A DNA stretch of 28,686 nt, taken from contig DATLOQ010000151.1 of NCBI GenBank assembly GCA_035536235.1, positions 1 through 28,686 on the forward strand, read 5' to 3'. This DNA comes from DATLNF01 sp035536235. Lineage in GTDB: Bacteria; Actinomycetota; Actinomycetes; BP-191. A program made the position numbers and the translations under genes. The notes below the pieces were generated by a model. That model was not told where the DNA came from. It searched no databases and saw nothing but the letters and a program-made list of their open reading frames with translations. This document shows, one piece after another, positions 12,997 to 21,441 of this stretch; within the stretch, counting starts at the first letter, position 1, and every line of letters begins with the position of its first letter.

Positions 12997-14628
12997 TTAC
13001 TGTTCGGCTTGAGCCGTACGGCGTAACCGGCGCGTGACAAGGTCGGTCACCGCCGACACCTCCGCTACGGCCATGCGCCGCGCGCAGGTGACGTAAAACG
13101 AGCCACCGACAACCAGAGCGGCAGCTACGGCGGCCAGTGATCCCAACGGCGAGCTACCGACCGAGCCGCGAGCGAGCTGGGCGACGCCGTATGCCGCGAC
13201 CGCGCCGATTCCGGCGGCGAGAGTGACGCGCACCATGGCGCGGGTGACGACGAAGCCGTCGAGGCCGCCGATCCGGCGCGACAGGATCCGGCCCAGCACG
13301 AGCGCGCCGACCGTGTAGGCGATGGCGTGGCCGGCGGCCAGCCCCACGACTCGCGATCGGCCGTCAAGCAGGGCGAAGAGCGCGATGTCGGCGACCACGT
13401 TGACCGTGTTGGCCGCGATGTTCACGAGCGCCGGGGTGCGGCTGTCCTGGAGCACGTAGAACATCCGGAGGAGGAGCTGGAAGGCACTGAAGGACATCAG
13501 GCCGACGGCGAACGCGGCGAGCACGTCGCCCACGAAGGCAGCGTCGGCACGGGAGAAGGCGCCGAGCCCGAATACGGCGGTCGCGACCGGTCGGGCGAGG
13601 ACGACGTAGGCGAGCGCCGCAGGGATGAGCACCGCCGCGATCAGGCGTATCCCGCGCGAATAGTCGTCGCGCAGGCGCGCCATGTCCCCGTCGACGGCGT
13701 GCGAGCTCATTCGGGGCACCAGCGCGGTGACGACCGACACGGCGACCAGCGCGTGCGGGAGCTGGAAGATCAGGAACGCGTACTGGTAGGCCGTGACGCC
13801 CCCCTCACCCGCGGAGCTGGCCAGCCGAGTGATCACGATGAGGCCGGCTTGGTTCGCGGCGACGTAGACGAAGACCCATACCGCGAGCCCGGCAGCGGCG
13901 CGCAGTGCCGGGTGCCAGCCGACCCGCGGCCGCCAGCGGAAGCCCGACGACCGCAACGAGGGCACGAGGGCAGCCGTCATGATGATGACGCCGAGGGTGG
14001 TGCCGATCCCCAGGGTGGCGATCTGCCCTCCGGTCAGCCCCTCGAACGTCGGCCGGTCGCCGTCGCTGATGACGATGAAGACGATCGCGGTGGCCATCAC
14101 GACAAGGTTGTTGAGGACCGGAGCCACCGCCGCCGCGCCGAACCGACGTCGGGTGTGCAGGATCGCGGTCATCGTGGCGCCGATGCCGTAGAAGGCGATC
14201 TGGGGCATGAAGTAGCGGAGGAAGGTGATCGTCAGGTCCCGCTCGGGTCCCGCGGCAGCGCCGAGGGCCGAGGCCAGCAGCGGCGCGGCCAGGACGCCGA
14301 GCAGCGCAGCCACGGCGAGTGCGCTTGCGACCAACGTCAGCAGCAGCCGGGCGAAGTCATCGCCGCCGTCAGGGTCCTCCTTGCGAGCCCGCACCAGCAG
14401 GGGTACCACGATGCTGGTGAGCACCCCGCCGAGGAGCAGCTCGTAGACGATGTTGGGAGTGATGTTCGCTCTGTTGTAGGCGTCGTTGATGTCGGTGAGG
14501 CCCAGAGCGGCCGCCATGGCGACGACCCGCAGGAACCCGGTGAGGCGAGAGGCGAGCGTGCCCAGCGCCATGGCGCCGCTGGCTCGGCCGAGGGTGGATC
14601 GTGACCGGCTCACTGCTCCACTGCTCAC
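12997..14628 (-). CDS. murJ: Lipid II flippase MurJ (MviN)
   Basis: A 543-residue MOP-superfamily membrane protein with about 14 helices, predicted to flip lipid II across the membrane for peptidoglycan synthesis. Family signatures include LASRLTGFLRVV near the N terminus, ANITPNIVYELLLGG at about residue 54-68, and RMFYVLQDSRTP in the C-terminal half. The mycobacterial homologue carries fused pseudokinase and outer domains; this protein ends after the flippase, and the extra domains are encoded separately at 6814-8316. The GTG start overlaps the stop of the DUF6049 gene by 4 nt (GTGA), implying translational coupling. Confidence 0.95.
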   Translation of the reverse strand: MSSGAVSRSRSTLGRASGAMALGTLASRLTGFLRVVAMAAALGLTDINDAYNRANITPNIVYELLLGGVLTSIVVPLLVRARKEDPDGGDDFARLLLTLVASALAVAALLGVLAAPLLASALGAAAGPERDLTITFLRYFMPQIAFYGIGATMTAILHTRRRFGAAAVAPVLNNLVVMATAIVFIVISDGDRPTFEGLTGGQIATLGIGTTLGVIIMTAALVPSLRSSGFRWRPRVGWHPALRAAAGLAVWVFVYVAANQAGLIVITRLASSAGEGGVTAYQYAFLIFQLPHALVAVSVVTALVPRMSSHAVDGDMARLRDDYSRGIRLIAAVLIPAALAYVVLARPVATAVFGLGAFSRADAAFVGDVLAAFAVGLMSFSAFQLLLRMFYVLQDSRTPALVNIAANTVNVVADIALFALLDGRSRVVGLAAGHAIAYTVGALVLGRILSRRIGGLDGFVVTRAMVRVTLAAGIGAVAAYGVAQLARGSVGSSPLGSLAAVAAALVVGGSFYVTCARRMAVAEVSAVTDLVTRRLRRTAQAEQ

Positions 14629-16796
14629 GCGGGCTCGCGGTCGGCGACCCGGCGTCTCCGGCGTGCCAGCCTGGTCACCGATCCGAGCAGCAAGAGCACG
14701 AACGCGCCGATGGTGATGGCCAGCGCCACCTTCCCGTAGGCGCTGGAGCGCACGCGCAGGAGCGTCGGCTCACCCGGCAGCGGGCGCCCGTCGGGGGTGG
14801 CCAGGGAGACGGTGATCGTGAAGTCACCCGGCACCAGCGCGCGCGCGGAGATTTGCAGCTGCCGTCGCCCTGGGGCCACCACTTCCGTGCGCACCTCGCC
14901 GTCCGGAAGGGACAGGCGGTTGCGACTGTCGATGCGTACCTGCACCCGCACCGTCGTGCCCAAGTCGTTGACGAGGGTGATGGGCAGCCGTGCGGTGTCA
15001 CCGCCCATGGTGATCAGCCCGCCTCCGGCGACGGAGACCTTGGCGAACTGCTCACCCAGCACATCGCGAATGTCGCCGACGAGGGAGCGGGCCGCGGTCA
15101 CGTCATTCCGGTATCGCGACGAGGCGGCGCGGAGCAGCGCCCGCTCCAGGCGGTCCGGCAGGAGGTCCACCGATGCGTCACCGGCCGGGGCGAGGATGGA
15201 GCGGTAGCGCTCGACCCGGTCACGTTCGACGCGGGCAGCCGTGAGTACGGCAAGCGGGAGCTCGCGTTCGCGGTCCGCGCCGGAGAAGGCCACAAAGCGG
15301 TCGATGTCATCGCGGGGACGGGTCGCCACGTTGGTCACGACGTCCGGCTGCAGCCAGGGCACTCCAGCGCTGAGGTCGAGCAGTCCCGCGGCGAAGGGTC
15401 GCGCGGGGTTCCAACGTCGCGGTGGCGCGATCACCAGGTCTCGAGACTGGCTGGGGCGCTCCAAGGTGAAGAACGCGGTCTCGGCCAGAACGCGCTGCAG
15501 CGCGAGCCGGGTGCCTTCTGCAGTGCCGCCAGCAGCGGGACCCTCCGCGACCAGTCGCGACAGCTCGGCATCCGTCGCGACGGCCGTCACGGCCCCTGGG
15601 GCGACGCCGTTGAGCTCAGTCGCGGCACTCGGCGTGGCGTTGTCGACAGTGTCGTCCGCCTGCAGCGTCGACGCGCTGACGATGACGTCGCGCGCTCCGG
15701 CGGCCGCGAGCACACCGAGGGTGGCGACGTCGACCGCGCCCCCGGGCGGCCAGGCGAGACGCGAGGCGACGTTCGCGAAACCGCTGTCCGCCAGCACCTG
15801 TCGTCCGGTCTGCAAGGCAATGCTGACCACATCCCGCTGCCCTGCGCGGGTCAGGGCCGTGATATCAGGGTCGGCGTAGGGCAGCGCCAGAGTGCGTCCG
15901 CGCGGGTTGCCGAGTGCGGTGCGGGCACTCGCGAGCCAGGCGGCAGCGGCGGCCTGTCCGCTTCCTTCCGAGGTCGAGCCGTCGTCGCGGCGGACCAGAT
16001 AGCCATCGGCCATCGCCTCGACGTTCTCGACGAGGGCCGGGTCGATCACCCAGGTCACCGGAGTGCGCGCGGCGGCCGCCTGTGCGACGTCGACCAAGAG
16101 CGCAAGCCGTCCGTCCTCGAGCTCACCGGCCAAGGTGTCGTCGGTGAGCCGGCCGCCAGGACCGCGGGCGTCATCGGCGGTGAGCGGCCAGAGCCAGGCG
16201 ACCCGCGTGCGCTCGGTGGGCTCCGGCCACCACGGCATGAAGGTGTCGGCCACGCCCACCCGCGTGCGATTCGACGTGCCCGATCGGGCTCGAACCTCGA
16301 TGCGCAGCGGATGCACGCCATTGCGATCATCGAAGAGCCGCCGGACGCGCGGATCATCTGCGGGCAGCCGAAGATCGAGCGTGGCCACATCCCCAGGGCT
16401 GAGCTCATCCGGCACCCCCGCGTCCTCGGCGAGGTCGTTGACGGTCACGAAGTCGTTGTCCGTGGGCGGTGTGCGAGCCAGCTGTTGCAGCTCCGATCTC
16501 GAGCCGACGGCGTCGCCGACGCGTAGTCGGACCTGCACCTTGTCGAGCGTCTCCGAGCTGTTCGACAGGAGCCGGGCGCGCAGCGTCAGCACGCCGTCCG
16601 GGGTCAGGAAGGACGACATCTCCTCGACGGCTACCTGGACCGGCAGCGGCTCGCCGCTGTCGTCCTGCGCTTCGGCTCGCTGAGCGGTGGCGGTTAGCCC
16701 TAGCGGAGCTGCCAGCAAGACCATCGAAGCCACGACTCGCCCGGTAGCACAGACTCGCCCGGAAGCACAGCCACCCCCGGTCGCGGAGCGCCTCAC
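14625..16796 (-). CDS. DUF6049 envelope protein (Rv3909-like)
   Basis: A 723-residue protein with an N-terminal signal peptide (hydrophobic stretch about 21-35, cleavage near AEA-Q44), a long extracytoplasmic beta-rich region, and one C-terminal helix (about 690-710, VALAITIGAFVLLLLGSV) with an Arg-rich cytoplasmic end. It matches by size, topology and position the conserved actinobacterial protein between the NUDIX gene and murJ (Rv3909 in M. tuberculosis). Its role is unknown, but strict linkage to murJ suggests envelope assembly. It starts at GTG 16796, overlapping the NUDIX stop by 4 nt, and ends overlapping murJ by 4 nt. An 18-bp direct repeat (16734-16769) makes CASGRV/CATGRV within the leader, giving two unusual Cys residues before the hydrophobic core. 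Confidence 0.88.
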   Translation of the reverse strand: MRRSATGGGCASGRVCATGRVVASMVLLAAPLGLTATAQRAEAQDDSGEPLPVQVAVEEMSSFLTPDGVLTLRARLLSNSSETLDKVQVRLRVGDAVGSRSELQQLARTPPTDNDFVTVNDLAEDAGVPDELSPGDVATLDLRLPADDPRVRRLFDDRNGVHPLRIEVRARSGTSNRTRVGVADTFMPWWPEPTERTRVAWLWPLTADDARGPGGRLTDDTLAGELEDGRLALLVDVAQAAAARTPVTWVIDPALVENVEAMADGYLVRRDDGSTSEGSGQAAAAAWLASARTALGNPRGRTLALPYADPDITALTRAGQRDVVSIALQTGRQVLADSGFANVASRLAWPPGGAVDVATLGVLAAAGARDVIVSASTLQADDTVDNATPSAATELNGVAPGAVTAVATDAELSRLVAEGPAAGGTAEGTRLALQRVLAETAFFTLERPSQSRDLVIAPPRRWNPARPFAAGLLDLSAGVPWLQPDVVTNVATRPRDDIDRFVAFSGADRERELPLAVLTAARVERDRVERYRSILAPAGDASVDLLPDRLERALLRAASSRYRNDVTAARSLVGDIRDVLGEQFAKVSVAGGGLITMGGDTARLPITLVNDLGTTVRVQVRIDSRNRLSLPDGEVRTEVVAPGRRQLQISARALVPGDFTITVSLATPDGRPLPGEPTLLRVRSSAYGKVALAITIGAFVLLLLGSVTRLARRRRRVADREPA

Positions 16797-17263
16797 GCGG
16801 ACGCCGCGAGGAGCGTCGGAACCTGGTCGAGCAGAGCCCGCTCGTCGGCGTAGGCCAGGCGGCCGGACATCTCCGCGAGGGGCACCCAGGCGACCTCGGA
16901 GACTTCGATGTCAGCATCACTGAGCTCCCCCTCGTCGGCGAGGAGCAGGAAGTGGTGCACGGTCTTGTGAATCCGTCGCCCATCCGCGACAAACCAGAAG
17001 TCGATCATGCCGAGCGAGCCGAGCACGTGACCGGTGATGCCTGTCTCCTCGGCCACCTCGCGCACTGCCGTCTGCGGTGGGGTCTCGCCGAGCTCGACAT
17101 GCCCTTTGGGAAGCGACCAGAGCAGCCGGCCGCGCCGGTCCAGGCGCCCGATCAGCGCGCCGCAGGCGTCCGCCGCCGCTCGATCCAGCACAAGCCCGCC
17201 GGCCGAGGTCTCCTCGACCCGCTGGAGTCTCGGTCGCCGGGGGTGGCGCGGTGAGCCGGGCAC
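16793..17263 (-). CDS. NUDIX hydrolase (MutT4-like)
   Basis: A 156-residue protein from GTG 17263, the start nearest the conserved fold; the upstream frame is the opposite strand of the CCA gene. The full Nudix box G-x5-E-x7-RE-x2-EE-x-G is present at 54-75 (GHVELGE through REVAEETG). It hydrolyses a nucleoside diphosphate linked to another group; the substrate is not known. Position relative to DUF6049, murJ and the divergent CCA-adding enzyme matches mutT4 of Mycobacterium. TACGAT lies exactly 6 nt before the GTG with no Shine-Dalgarno, suggesting a leaderless mRNA that starts the NUDIX-DUF6049-murJ operon. Confidence 0.93.
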   Translation of the reverse strand: MPGSPRHPRRPRLQRVEETSAGGLVLDRAAADACGALIGRLDRRGRLLWSLPKGHVELGETPPQTAVREVAEETGITGHVLGSLGMIDFWFVADGRRIHKTVHHFLLLADEGELSDADIEVSEVAWVPLAEMSGRLAYADERALLDQVPTLLAASA

Positions 17264-17269
17264 TGATCG

Positions 17270-17275
17270 ATCGTA
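17270..17275 (-). promoter_or_regulatory. -10 box for the leaderless NUDIX-DUF6049-murJ operon
   Basis: TACGAT on the minus strand ends 6 nt before the GTG at 17263. It is the likely main promoter for the operon and lies back to back with the CCA gene promoter. Confidence 0.6.
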
Positions 17276-17321
17276 GTGGCCGATCTCGCTGTTCGATCCT
17301 GCCGGGAACGGGCGGCACCCG

Positions 17322-17327
17322 TAGTCT
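17322..17327 (+). promoter_or_regulatory. -10 box of the CCA-adding enzyme gene
   Basis: TAGTCT ends 8 nt before the GTG at 17336, with no Shine-Dalgarno between, consistent with a leaderless or nearly leaderless transcript. Confidence 0.5.
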
Positions 17328-17335
17328 TGGCTCCC

Positions 17336-18790
17336 GTGTCCCGACTCAGCGCAGTCCAGCAGCACGCTGTCACCGACCTCCTGCGGATCTTCCCCGTCGC
17401 CGATGACCTCGGCCGGATGTTCGCGGATGCCGGCTGTGCCCTGCATCTGGTCGGGGGTTCTGTCCGGGACGCGCTTCTCGGGCGCCTCGGGGACGACCTC
17501 GACTTCGCCACCGACGCGACTCCCCAGCAGGTGCTGGGGATCACGGAGGGGTGGGCCGAAGGGAGCTGGACCACCGGTATCGACTTCGGCACCGTGGGCA
17601 TCATGCGCGGAGGGCTGCGCTGTGAGATCACCACGTTCCGCGCCGAGGCCTACGACCCGACCTCGCGCAATCCGCAGGTGGTGTTCGGCGACTCCCTAGT
17701 GGGCGACCTGTCCCGTCGCGACTTCACGATCAACACGATGGCTCTGTCGCTGCCGGATCACGCCTTCGTCGACCCCTACGACGGCCTGAGCGACTTGGCC
17801 TCCCGCACGCTCTCCACGCCCACCACAGCGGCGGCGTCGTTCTCCGATGACCCGCTGCGCATGATGCGAGCTGCGCGGTTCGTCTCGCAGCTCGGCTTCA
17901 CCCCCGACGCCGATGTTGTCGAAGCCATGCAGAGGATGGCCGACCGGATCGCCATCGTCTCCGTCGAGCGCGTGCGCGACGAGCTGTTCAAGCTGCTGCT
18001 CGGCGCCGACCCGCGGCGGGGTCTCGAGCTGGTCGTCGACACCGGCCTCGCCGAGCACGTCCTTCCGGAGATTCCCGACCTGCGGCTGGAGATCGACCCG
18101 CTTCATCACCACAAGGACGTCTACCTGCACTCCCTCGCTGTGCTGCAGAACGCCATTGCCCTCGAGGACAGCGGACCCGACCTGACGCTGCGCATGGCGG
18201 CGCTGCTGCACGACATCGGCAAGCCGGCCACCCGAGAGCTCGGGCCACGGGGCCAGGTCACCTTTCACCACCACGAGGTCAAGGGTGCGAAGATGACGCG
18301 CAGCCGGCTGCGCGCGTTGCGGTGCCCCAAGGCGTTCGTCGACGACGTGGCGCGGCTTGTCGAGCTGCACCTGCGGTTCCATGGGTTCAACTCCGGCGAG
18401 TGGACCGACTCGGCCGTACGCCGGTACGTGACCGACGCGGGACCGCTGCTCGACCGGCTCAACAAGCTGGTCCGCAGCGACTGCACGACTCGCAACCCTC
18501 GCAAAGCAGCGGCGTTGGCCGCCGCCTACGCCGAACTCGAGCGGCGCATCGCAGTGCTGGCCGCAGAGGAGGAGCTCGCGGCGATCCGGCCGGACCTGGA
18601 CGGCTCCGAGATCATGGAGCTGCTCGGCGTACCAGCGGGCCCCGTGGTCGGCCAGGCCTACCGGCACTTGCTGGCCGTGCGGATGGACCGCGGTCCGCTG
18701 CCGAGGGAGATCGCCGAGGCCGAGCTTCTTCGGTGGGCCGAGGAGCAGGGCATCGCGGCGGCTCGCCCGGTGGCCGACACGACTGAATAG
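17336..18790 (+). CDS. cca: CCA tRNA nucleotidyltransferase with HD domain
   Basis: A 484-residue class II nucleotidyltransferase that adds or repairs the 3' CCA of tRNAs. The polymerase domain begins with GGSVRD (40-45) and the DLDF metal-binding motif (54-57), followed by RRDFTINTMA and the RMMRAARF template region. An HD-type domain lies in the C-terminal half with HDIGKP (His292/Asp293) and HHHEVKG. The GTG at 17336 is preferred over the longer frame because conserved sequence begins there and a -10 box lies 8 nt upstream. It is divergent from the NUDIX gene, as in Mycobacterium (pcnA/mutT4). The FecR-like gene follows 64 nt downstream. Confidence 0.95.
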   Translation: MSRLSAVQQHAVTDLLRIFPVADDLGRMFADAGCALHLVGGSVRDALLGRLGDDLDFATDATPQQVLGITEGWAEGSWTTGIDFGTVGIMRGGLRCEITTFRAEAYDPTSRNPQVVFGDSLVGDLSRRDFTINTMALSLPDHAFVDPYDGLSDLASRTLSTPTTAAASFSDDPLRMMRAARFVSQLGFTPDADVVEAMQRMADRIAIVSVERVRDELFKLLLGADPRRGLELVVDTGLAEHVLPEIPDLRLEIDPLHHHKDVYLHSLAVLQNAIALEDSGPDLTLRMAALLHDIGKPATRELGPRGQVTFHHHEVKGAKMTRSRLRALRCPKAFVDDVARLVELHLRFHGFNSGEWTDSAVRRYVTDAGPLLDRLNKLVRSDCTTRNPRKAAALAAAYAELERRIAVLAAEEELAAIRPDLDGSEIMELLGVPAGPVVGQAYRHLLAVRMDRGPLPREIAEAELLRWAEEQGIAAARPVADTTE

Positions 18791-18854
18791 ACACGGGGGG
18801 AATAGTCATTTCGGGCCATTCGCAAGCGGCCCCCTCCGGGCCGATGATGGGGAG

Positions 18855-20123
18855 GTGCCCGGACATATCACCCCCAGGATGCTCGCGGAGCGCGGACCAG
18901 TCCGCGTCGCCATCGGGCTGCTCGTGGTCAGCTCGCTGCTCACCGGGGGTCTGCGGGTGTGGTCGGCGGAAGGCGACCTGGCCGACGCGACCGTCATCCT
19001 GCGCGGCATCCGCGACGCCACGGTCGTCGATCCCGGCGCGGGAGGCCGACCGGGCGTCGAAGGCGAGTCGTTGCGCCAAGGCGCCGTTGTCACGACCGGC
19101 GCCGCCGGGACGGCCACCCTCGACGTCCGGGGACGCCAGGTCCGGCTCGCCCCCACCACCACGGTCGCGGTGCCCGACGGTGCGGTCGCGGAGCTGCGTC
19201 GCGGCGCTGTGCTCGTCGACCGCCGCACCGGCCCGACGGTGTCTGTACGCGTGGGCGACGTCATCCTCGATGAGGTTGCTCCGGGCGCCCTGCGGATCGA
19301 GCGCGGTTTCTCCGTCCGGGTCGCCGTGCTCTCCGGCGGGGCGAGGGCGCGCACCACTGACCGTCGCCTGGCGATCCCCCGCCTGCACCAGGTGGCGGTG
19401 GCCGGCCGCGCGCTGCCGGACCGGGCCGAGCCGCTTCGACTGACCGGCGACGACTGGGAGCGTGAGGTGATCCCGGACGTGACGGCAGCCGACGTCGTGC
19501 TCACGCGGTTGGCGCGAGGCATCGACGCCGACCCGAGCCTGCGCCGGCCGGCGCGACTCACTGTGCTGCCCGCGCTCTACCGGAGTGCGGTCTCGGGACT
19601 GCCCTCTGGGACCGGTCGCAGCGAGGCGCTGTTGCCGGTGGCGATCGGGCTGACCTCGCGTCAGGACACCGCAGAGGCAGCCGTCGCGCTCGCGAGTCGG
19701 CTGCGTCGTGAGGGTGGATCGTGGGGAGTCGTCGCGGCACTCCTGAGCGCCCGTAGCGCTGACGTGTCCCGCCGGCTCGCGGGGTTGCTGGACGGCGCCC
19801 GCTCCGGCAGCCGCGCCGTCGCCATCGGCGAAGTCGGGGGCGGCCGAATCGGCCCCGGTCCAGCGATCGGCCCGGATCCCGCGGCCCCTGCCCCGCAGCC
19901 CCGTCCGTCCGGACCTTCCGCGGCACCGACGCCGGGTCCCCGACCGTCGGGCAGCCCGTCGGGCAGCCCGTCGCCCTCGCCCAGCCCCAGGTCCACTGTC
20001 GATCAGGTGGTGGACACGATCCGTCGCCTGCTGCCCACACCCACGCCGATCCCGGCAGTCCCTCCGCCGGTGCCCTCGGCGAGCCCGTCCGCACTTATCG
20101 CAGCGACGGTCCAGGTGCGCTGA
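18855..20123 (+). CDS. FecR-like exported protein with Ser/Pro-rich tail
   Basis: A 422-residue protein with an N-terminal hydrophobic segment (about 15-32; signal anchor or signal peptide) and a FecR-like beta domain (about 50-165, with LRQGAVVTTGAAGTATLDV and the repeated GAVL/GDVIL strands typical of FecR). A helical region (about 190-330) rich in Leu/Ala/Arg follows, then a Gly/Pro/Ser-rich low-complexity tail. No second membrane helix is seen, so the protein may sit outside the membrane. It starts at GTG 18855, overlapping a GGGGAGG run that is too close to act as a normal Shine-Dalgarno; ATG 18879 is an alternative. Its last 29 nt overlap the convergent MFS gene. The role is unknown; FecR domains elsewhere serve in signalling or polymer binding. 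Confidence 0.78.
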   Translation: MPGHITPRMLAERGPVRVAIGLLVVSSLLTGGLRVWSAEGDLADATVILRGIRDATVVDPGAGGRPGVEGESLRQGAVVTTGAAGTATLDVRGRQVRLAPTTTVAVPDGAVAELRRGAVLVDRRTGPTVSVRVGDVILDEVAPGALRIERGFSVRVAVLSGGARARTTDRRLAIPRLHQVAVAGRALPDRAEPLRLTGDDWEREVIPDVTAADVVLTRLARGIDADPSLRRPARLTVLPALYRSAVSGLPSGTGRSEALLPVAIGLTSRQDTAEAAVALASRLRREGGSWGVVAALLSARSADVSRRLAGLLDGARSGSRAVAIGEVGGGRIGPGPAIGPDPAAPAPQPRPSGPSAAPTPGPRPSGSPSGSPSPSPSPRSTVDQVVDTIRRLLPTPTPIPAVPPPVPSASPSALIAATVQVR

Positions 20124-21441
20124 CCGGCGTGGCTGCGAGGGCCGGCTCGGCACTGGCCGCGTGCCGGCGGGCGACGAGGCCGAAGAGGAGCCCGGTCACG
20201 GCGTATCCGGTGGCGATGAAGAAGAGCACCGGGTAGCTCTTGCCGTTGCGCGGAAGCGTGGCCGCGGCGACGCCGGCTGCGGAGACGAAGGAGACGTTGA
20301 AGAGGATGTCGTAGAAGGAGAAGACCCGGCCCCGGTAGCTGTCGTCGATGGTCTCCTGCACGATGGTGTCAACGCAGATCTTCGCGCCTTGGGCGGCGAT
20401 GCCCAACGCGAAGGCCGCGACGAGGAAGGCCGGTTGGTTGTACGGCGTGCCGAAGGCGACCTCCGACACGGCGGCGCCGAGGAACAGGACCGCGACCCAC
20501 TGCTCGACCCCGATCCGCTTGGTGGCACCCGGGGTGACCGCAGCCGCGAGCAGGTAGCCCACTGCGGAGGCACCGATGACAGCGCCGAGGCCGAACAGGC
20601 CGCTCGCGCGGAAGAGGCCGAAGTCCTCGTTGTAGAGCAGCAGCGTCGCGATGAAGCTCAGTCCGTAGAAGAAGCGGTGCGCCGCGATCGCGAGCAGCGC
20701 ATTGCCCGCTCGCCGACGCTGCCACACGTGGGCGGCGCCTTGGCCGACTCCTCGCAGGACCTCGCGGACGGCGGCCGCCACGGTCGTACGTACGACGTGG
20801 TCGTCGGGACCGAGCAGGTCACGGTCCATCCGCGAGGCGATCCCGGCGGAGACGACGTACACGGCGGCCGCAGCCGCCATGATGACGGCGATTCCGGCGT
20901 CGTCGGCGCCGAAGACCGACCGCAGCCCGTAACCGATTCCGCCGCCGATGATGGCGACGATCGTGCCCGAGGTCGTCGACACAGCGTTGGCGAGCACGAG
21001 CTGCGGACGGCGTACGACATGCGGCAGCGCAGCAGAGAGCGACGAGAGCAGGAAGCGGTTGACGGAGAGCACGAGCAGCACGCTGCTGTAGAACAGTGGC
21101 AGCGGTACGTCGGTCAGCACCAGGGTGATGACCCCCAGCACCAGCACAGCTCGGGTCAGGTTGGCCACGACGAGAATCCGCTGGCGGCTCCACCGGTCGA
21201 TGAAGACACCGGCGAAGGGGCCCACCAGCGAGTAGGGCAGCAGCAGGACGGCGAACAACGCCGCCACTCGACCGGGCGAGGTCTGCCGTTCGGGCGAGAA
21301 GAGCGCGAAGCCGGCCAGCGCGACGTTGAAGATCCCATCCGCCGTCTGCGAGCTGAGCCGCGTGGCGAAGAGCTGACCGAAATGCGGCTCGCCCAGCACC
21401 TCCCGCAGCCCGGCCAGACGCGAGACGCGCGGGTCGGTCAC
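20095..21441 (-). CDS. MFS transporter (DHA3-like)
   Basis: A 448-residue protein with about 12 hydrophobic helices. The segment LLPYSLVGPFAGVFIDRWSRQRIL (about 70-93) is the characteristic loop 2-3 motif of the major facilitator superfamily, with the DRWSR core. The overall pattern fits the MFS_3/DHA3 drug and siderophore exporter group; the substrate is unknown. The GTG at 21441 overlaps the stop of the upstream dehydrogenase by 4 nt, so coupling is likely. A TACGCT also lies 6 nt before the GTG, inside the dehydrogenase coding end; it could be an internal leaderless promoter or chance. The 3' end overlaps the FecR-like gene. Confidence 0.9.
   Translation of the reverse strand: MTDPRVSRLAGLREVLGEPHFGQLFATRLSSQTADGIFNVALAGFALFSPERQTSPGRVAALFAVLLLPYSLVGPFAGVFIDRWSRQRILVVANLTRAVLVLGVITLVLTDVPLPLFYSSVLLVLSVNRFLLSSLSAALPHVVRRPQLVLANAVSTTSGTIVAIIGGGIGYGLRSVFGADDAGIAVIMAAAAAVYVVSAGIASRMDRDLLGPDDHVVRTTVAAAVREVLRGVGQGAAHVWQRRRAGNALLAIAAHRFFYGLSFIATLLLYNEDFGLFRASGLFGLGAVIGASAVGYLLAAAVTPGATKRIGVEQWVAVLFLGAAVSEVAFGTPYNQPAFLVAAFALGIAAQGAKICVDTIVQETIDDSYRGRVFSFYDILFNVSFVSAAGVAAATLPRNGKSYPVLFFIATGYAVTGLLFGLVARRHAASAEPALAATPVSAPGPSLR

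Noticed and set aside
13327..14604. 425-residue plus-strand frame opposite murJ
   Set aside because: Shadow of murJ; composition is Arg/Glu/His-rich with no membrane segments or motifs.
14601..16526. 641-residue open frame on the plus strand
   Set aside because: It is the mirror of the DUF6049 gene, has no recognisable domain, and is rich in Arg/Gly/Asp as expected of a shadow frame in high-GC DNA.
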